From an uncultured Ruminococcus sp. (GTDB taxonomy: Bacteria; Bacillota; Clostridia; Oscillospirales; Acutalibacteraceae): 7,725 nt of DNA. The notes under the pieces were generated by a model that saw only the letters and a list, made by a program, of their open reading frames with translations, did no database searches and was not told where the DNA came from. The stretch covers positions 1 to 7,725 of the forward strand of contig CACXDE010000002.1 of assembly GCA_902766305.1 (NCBI GenBank). Reading direction: 5' to 3'. Positions 5,224 through 7,725 of the stretch are shown in pieces; position 1 is the first letter of the stretch, and each line of letters starts with the position of its first letter. The translations under genes were made by a program, and so were the position numbers.

Positions 5224-7725
5224 TCATGAAAGCTTTCTTGCAGCAATTGACACTATTATCATAGCTGCACACCAGAAGCCTATGTACAGAAGAAGCTCCA
5301 CACTTCCGAGCTTTGCAAAGCCCGAAACAAAGGCTATTATTGTAACAAGAATAAAACCAGCAATTATGGATAAATACTGTACTATCTTGGCAATTGTAAT
5401 AGTAGACCTTATCCTTATACATCCTGCAACAGCCTTCGCAAAGGAAGAAAGCCTGCCGTCAGTTACGAGATATGCTCTTGAAGATTTTTCCTTGCCGCTA
5501 AGCTCCTCATGGCAAGCCTGTCCGACCACTGTAGGCAGAATCTTTATACATTTCGGATAAAGACCAAACTTCTCTGCAATATGCTTCTGATTGACATTCG
5601 GATCTAAGGTTCTCACAACGAAATTCACTCCGCTGTCTTCAAGCTCTCTCAGTCCTTCAGCTATAGCCCTGTCTACCTTGTATGTAAGAATGAACATGAC
5701 AGCAACCTCGCCTGCGACCGAAATATAAACTATTTCGTTTCCTCTTTTGCGGTATCTTGCTTCTATCGACTCATCAGGCAGACGTATATTATGCTTGACA
5801 AAAAGCTCTCTTCTGCCGATAAGTATCCTGTTGCCGCTGCACCAGCCTGAAAGTCCCATATCGTCCACATATGATACGCTTTCATACTCCGGCAGATCAA
5901 CCTTTGACTGACGTACTATAGTTTCAAACACATGGGTAAGCGGTCCGTTTACAGCAAATGTCATGGACGCTCCAGCCGAAATAGCTTCACGAAGCTTGCT
6001 TTCATTAAGGGTCTTCATACCGCTTAGGACTATATTACCCTTGGGATAGAGGTCAGACGATTCAAACATAATGGTATTGGTATCGCCGAACTGCTTAACG
6101 GCTTCATAGCCTACTATCATAGCACCGCTGCGGTTTGCTGACGCACAGAGGTTAAGCATAGGAATATTCACTGCTAACAGACTGCACATCGGCAGGGTTA
6201 TACAGGACGCCATCGCAAAGAACGACACGCCTCCTACAAGATCTGACGACACAATACCATAGGTCACAGCAGCTGCAAGGGAGATAAATGCAAAAATTGG
6301 TGCCAGTACGGCAGAAAGCTCTTCGACCGGATCTGACGCATACGACAGCTGAAGGAAATTGCTCATAAATTCAGACAGCTTGCTGTATGCAATTATCGGT
6401 CTGCGTGAGGACAGACCGCTTACAAATCTGTCCGCATTTTCTGAATTTGTATATATCTTACCGGCATATTCAGCCTTATCGCTGCGCAGGAAACGGAAGT
6501 TATCCGCTGTTCTGCGTATTATCAGAAGCTTGCCCATACTGTTCAGAAGCAGCGCCAGTATCAGCAGCGGAACATAAATATGATAAGTTTCGTTCAGAAA
6601 TACATCCGGCTGGAAAAGCGATACAATAGACTGTACAGCAGCTGCAAGCGATGCAACTGCAAGCGGCGTATCACTGTTTCCCCTGAACCTTTTCAAAGGA
6701 GTAAAACCGTTGAATATAGGAAATCTCGAAAGATAAACAGAAACAAGGAACAGCAAAAACATTATAGCAGAATATACCAGCCAGCCGTTTTTCATATTAT
6801 TTACGAATATCTGAGGCATGGTTTTGGCAACTACAACGGTAATTATTGAACCAAGACAGGTACAAAGCAAAACAAGTGTTCGTACAAATACCTTGCTGAA
6901 ATTCTCGTTTATATCATCTCTTATTTCTCCGGCATCCTCTGCCTTTGAGTAATCGGATATTTCTGTCTTTACGACCTCTTCCTCTTCCTCCTCGTCAAAT
7001 CTGTCACCCTCATAGTCAAAAATATCTCTGAATCTGAATTTTTTCTTTTCATTTCTTTTTGACTTATCAGAAGCTTTTGCGGAAGAACGAACAGCCTTTT
7101 CCTTTTGCTTTACCGGTGCAGTCTTTTTCTTCTTATTTTCCTCACCGTTTATCTTTGTGACCTTTGGAATGTGCTCCGGCGGCTTATGCGCTGAATTTGT
7201 CTTTTTTTTCGGTGCATCGGCATTAATATGTACAGGCTCTGATATCTTCACAGGCTTTTTTACGGCTGACGGTCTGACAGGCTTTTTCACTTCCTGGGAT
7301 GGTTCTGACGTTACCGGCTTTTCAGGCTCTGACTCCTTTCTCATCCGTCTGGTACTCTCGTATTCAGCCTTGAGAGTTCTGCTGAACTTGCCTGCCATAA
7401 CAACCAAGGGATTTATCTCCGGACTTCTGTAGGTTATTTCACTGCTGCTGACGCTCTTGGGCGGCTCCCACGGTTCAATACTGATACCGTCGCCTCCCGG
7501 CAGTCCGTTTGCAGTTCTGTTAGTTTCATTATCATCCGTCTTCTGTTCATTCGTTTGCAGTTCGTAGGAAGCTTTATGCTGTTGAACCCTCGGCGGCTCT
7601 GTGCGCTTCGGTGCTTCATGCGAAAGCTCCTGCGGCTTCTGAACACGCGGCAGCTCTGTGTGCTTCGGCACTTCATGCGAAAGCTCCTGCGGCTTCTGAA
7701 CACGCGGCGGCTCTGTGCGCTTCGG
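5224..7725 (-). CDS. P1B-like P-type ATPase homologue lacking catalytic motifs, with long disordered N-terminal region; 5' end outside the window
   Basis: The frame is open to the right edge, so the true start is unseen; 833 residues are visible and are numbered from the edge. Residues 1-270 are Pro-, Lys- and Glu-rich and probably disordered, starting with 19-residue repeats and including basic stretches (195-233) and an acidic run (244-250). Eight hydrophobic segments follow: about 276-299, 315-331, 353-371, 381-397, 467-492, 496-522, 775-799 and 807-827. This 6+2 layout, with a soluble block between segments 6 and 7, is that of heavy-metal P-type ATPases. The block aligns without gaps around the phosphorylation site, but DKTGT is ESSDL (E555), TGD is TLD (706-708), GDGxND is TDGRLS (755-760), the P-domain Lys is V734, the HP motif is GP (594-595), and CPC is LPM (511-513). 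No TGE actuator motif exists. ATP-driven transport is therefore unlikely; a sensing or scaffold role is speculation. It precedes rpe by 30 nt. Confidence 0.75.
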   Translation of the reverse strand, partial: PKRTEPPRVQKPQELSHEVPKHTELPRVQKPQELSHEAPKRTEPPRVQQHKASYELQTNEQKTDDNETNRTANGLPGGDGISIEPWEPPKSVSSSEITYRSPEINPLVVMAGKFSRTLKAEYESTRRMRKESEPEKPVTSEPSQEVKKPVRPSAVKKPVKISEPVHINADAPKKKTNSAHKPPEHIPKVTKINGEENKKKKTAPVKQKEKAVRSSAKASDKSKRNEKKKFRFRDIFDYEGDRFDEEEEEEVVKTEISDYSKAEDAGEIRDDINENFSKVFVRTLVLLCTCLGSIITVVVAKTMPQIFVNNMKNGWLVYSAIMFLLFLVSVYLSRFPIFNGFTPLKRFRGNSDTPLAVASLAAAVQSIVSLFQPDVFLNETYHIYVPLLILALLLNSMGKLLIIRRTADNFRFLRSDKAEYAGKIYTNSENADRFVSGLSSRRPIIAYSKLSEFMSNFLQLSYASDPVEELSAVLAPIFAFISLAAAVTYGIVSSDLVGGVSFFAMASCITLPMCSLLAVNIPMLNLCASANRSGAMIVGYEAVKQFGDTNTIMFESSDLYPKGNIVLSGMKTLNESKLREAISAGASMTFAVNGPLTHVFETIVRQSKVDLPEYESVSYVDDMGLSGWCSGNRILIGRRELFVKHNIRLPDESIEARYRKRGNEIVYISVAGEVAVMFILTYKVDRAIAEGLRELEDSGVNFVVRTLDPNVNQKHIAEKFGLYPKCIKILPTVVGQACHEELSGKEKSSRAYLVTDGRLSSFAKAVAGCIRIRSTITIAKIVQYLSIIAGFILVTIIAFVSGFAKLGSVELLLYIGFWCAAMIIVSIAARKLS
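7582..7725 (-). repeat. 57-bp tandem repeat encoding 19-residue Pro/Lys/Glu-rich units
   Basis: Two full units, 7669-7725 and 7612-7668, differ at only four of 57 positions. A third, diverged unit keeps the first ten codons (7582-7611). The unit is in frame with the membrane protein and encodes PKRTEPPRVQKPQELSHE plus one variable residue. It reaches the window edge, so the copy number is unknown. It lies in the predicted disordered N-terminal region. Confidence 0.85.

Noticed and set aside
5216..5560. Short frames on both strands over the 3' end of the P-type ATPase-like gene
   Set aside because: They overlap the last membrane segments of the real gene and have no supporting signal.
7669..7671. 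GTG at 7669-7671 as the start of the membrane protein
   Set aside because: It is the variable last codon of a tandem repeat unit. The same repeat continues in frame upstream to the window edge, and no Shine-Dalgarno site is in place.
7434..7703. Minus-strand open frame with repeated RSRRSFRMK segments
   Set aside because: It is the 57-bp tandem repeat read in a second frame, wholly inside the membrane protein gene, with no ribosome binding site of its own.
7582..7725. Possible CRISPR-like repeats
   Set aside because: The units are directly abutting with no spacers, are in frame, and encode a Pro/Lys/Glu-rich protein repeat.
5224..7725. Annotation as an active heavy-metal or cation-transporting ATPase
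   Set aside because: The phosphorylated Asp, TGE, TGD, GDGxND and CPC motifs are all missing, so transport activity is not supported despite the fold match.

Overview
The window reads as part of a low-to-moderate-GC Firmicutes (Clostridia) chromosome. The likely source is a Ruminococcus/Oscillospiraceae-type anaerobe: there is a V-type (Na+/H+) ATP synthase gene, GGAGG-like Shine-Dalgarno sites, two TTG starts and a large multidomain c-di-GMP-type protein. This placement is inferred from gene content and protein style, not from a search. Every supportable gene lies on the minus strand, so transcription runs from high to low coordinates.

Read in the direction of transcription, there are two units. 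Unit 1 (7725 to about 4516): a long membrane protein enters from the right edge with its start outside the window. It has a disordered, repeat-containing, charged N-terminal region followed by a body with the fold order of a P1B-type (heavy-metal) P-type ATPase. Almost every catalytic signature of that family is substituted and the actuator domain is nearly gone, so it looks like a pseudo-ATPase. Ribulose-phosphate 3-epimerase (rpe) follows 30 nt downstream, and the unit closes with a hairpin terminator.

Unit 2 (about 4387 to the left edge): a 308-bp intergenic region holds a sigma-A-like promoter, a perfect 12-bp inverted repeat laid over its -35 box, and a leader hairpin. It drives a 1300-residue protein ordered pseudo-receiver, HD-GYP, PAS, degenerate GGDEF, degenerate EAL, PAS, degenerate GGDEF. 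Only the HD-GYP domain keeps its catalytic residues. Just 22 nt downstream the V-type ATP synthase subunit A gene begins with TTG; only its first 105 codons are in the window. The spacing suggests that the c-di-GMP-related protein and the rotary ATPase are co-transcribed.

The main points of interest are two large 'dead-domain' proteins: a P-type ATPase relative with no recognisable catalytic machinery, and a signalling protein in which an intact HD-GYP phosphodiesterase is joined to four degenerate signalling domains and sits directly ahead of a rotary ATPase gene.
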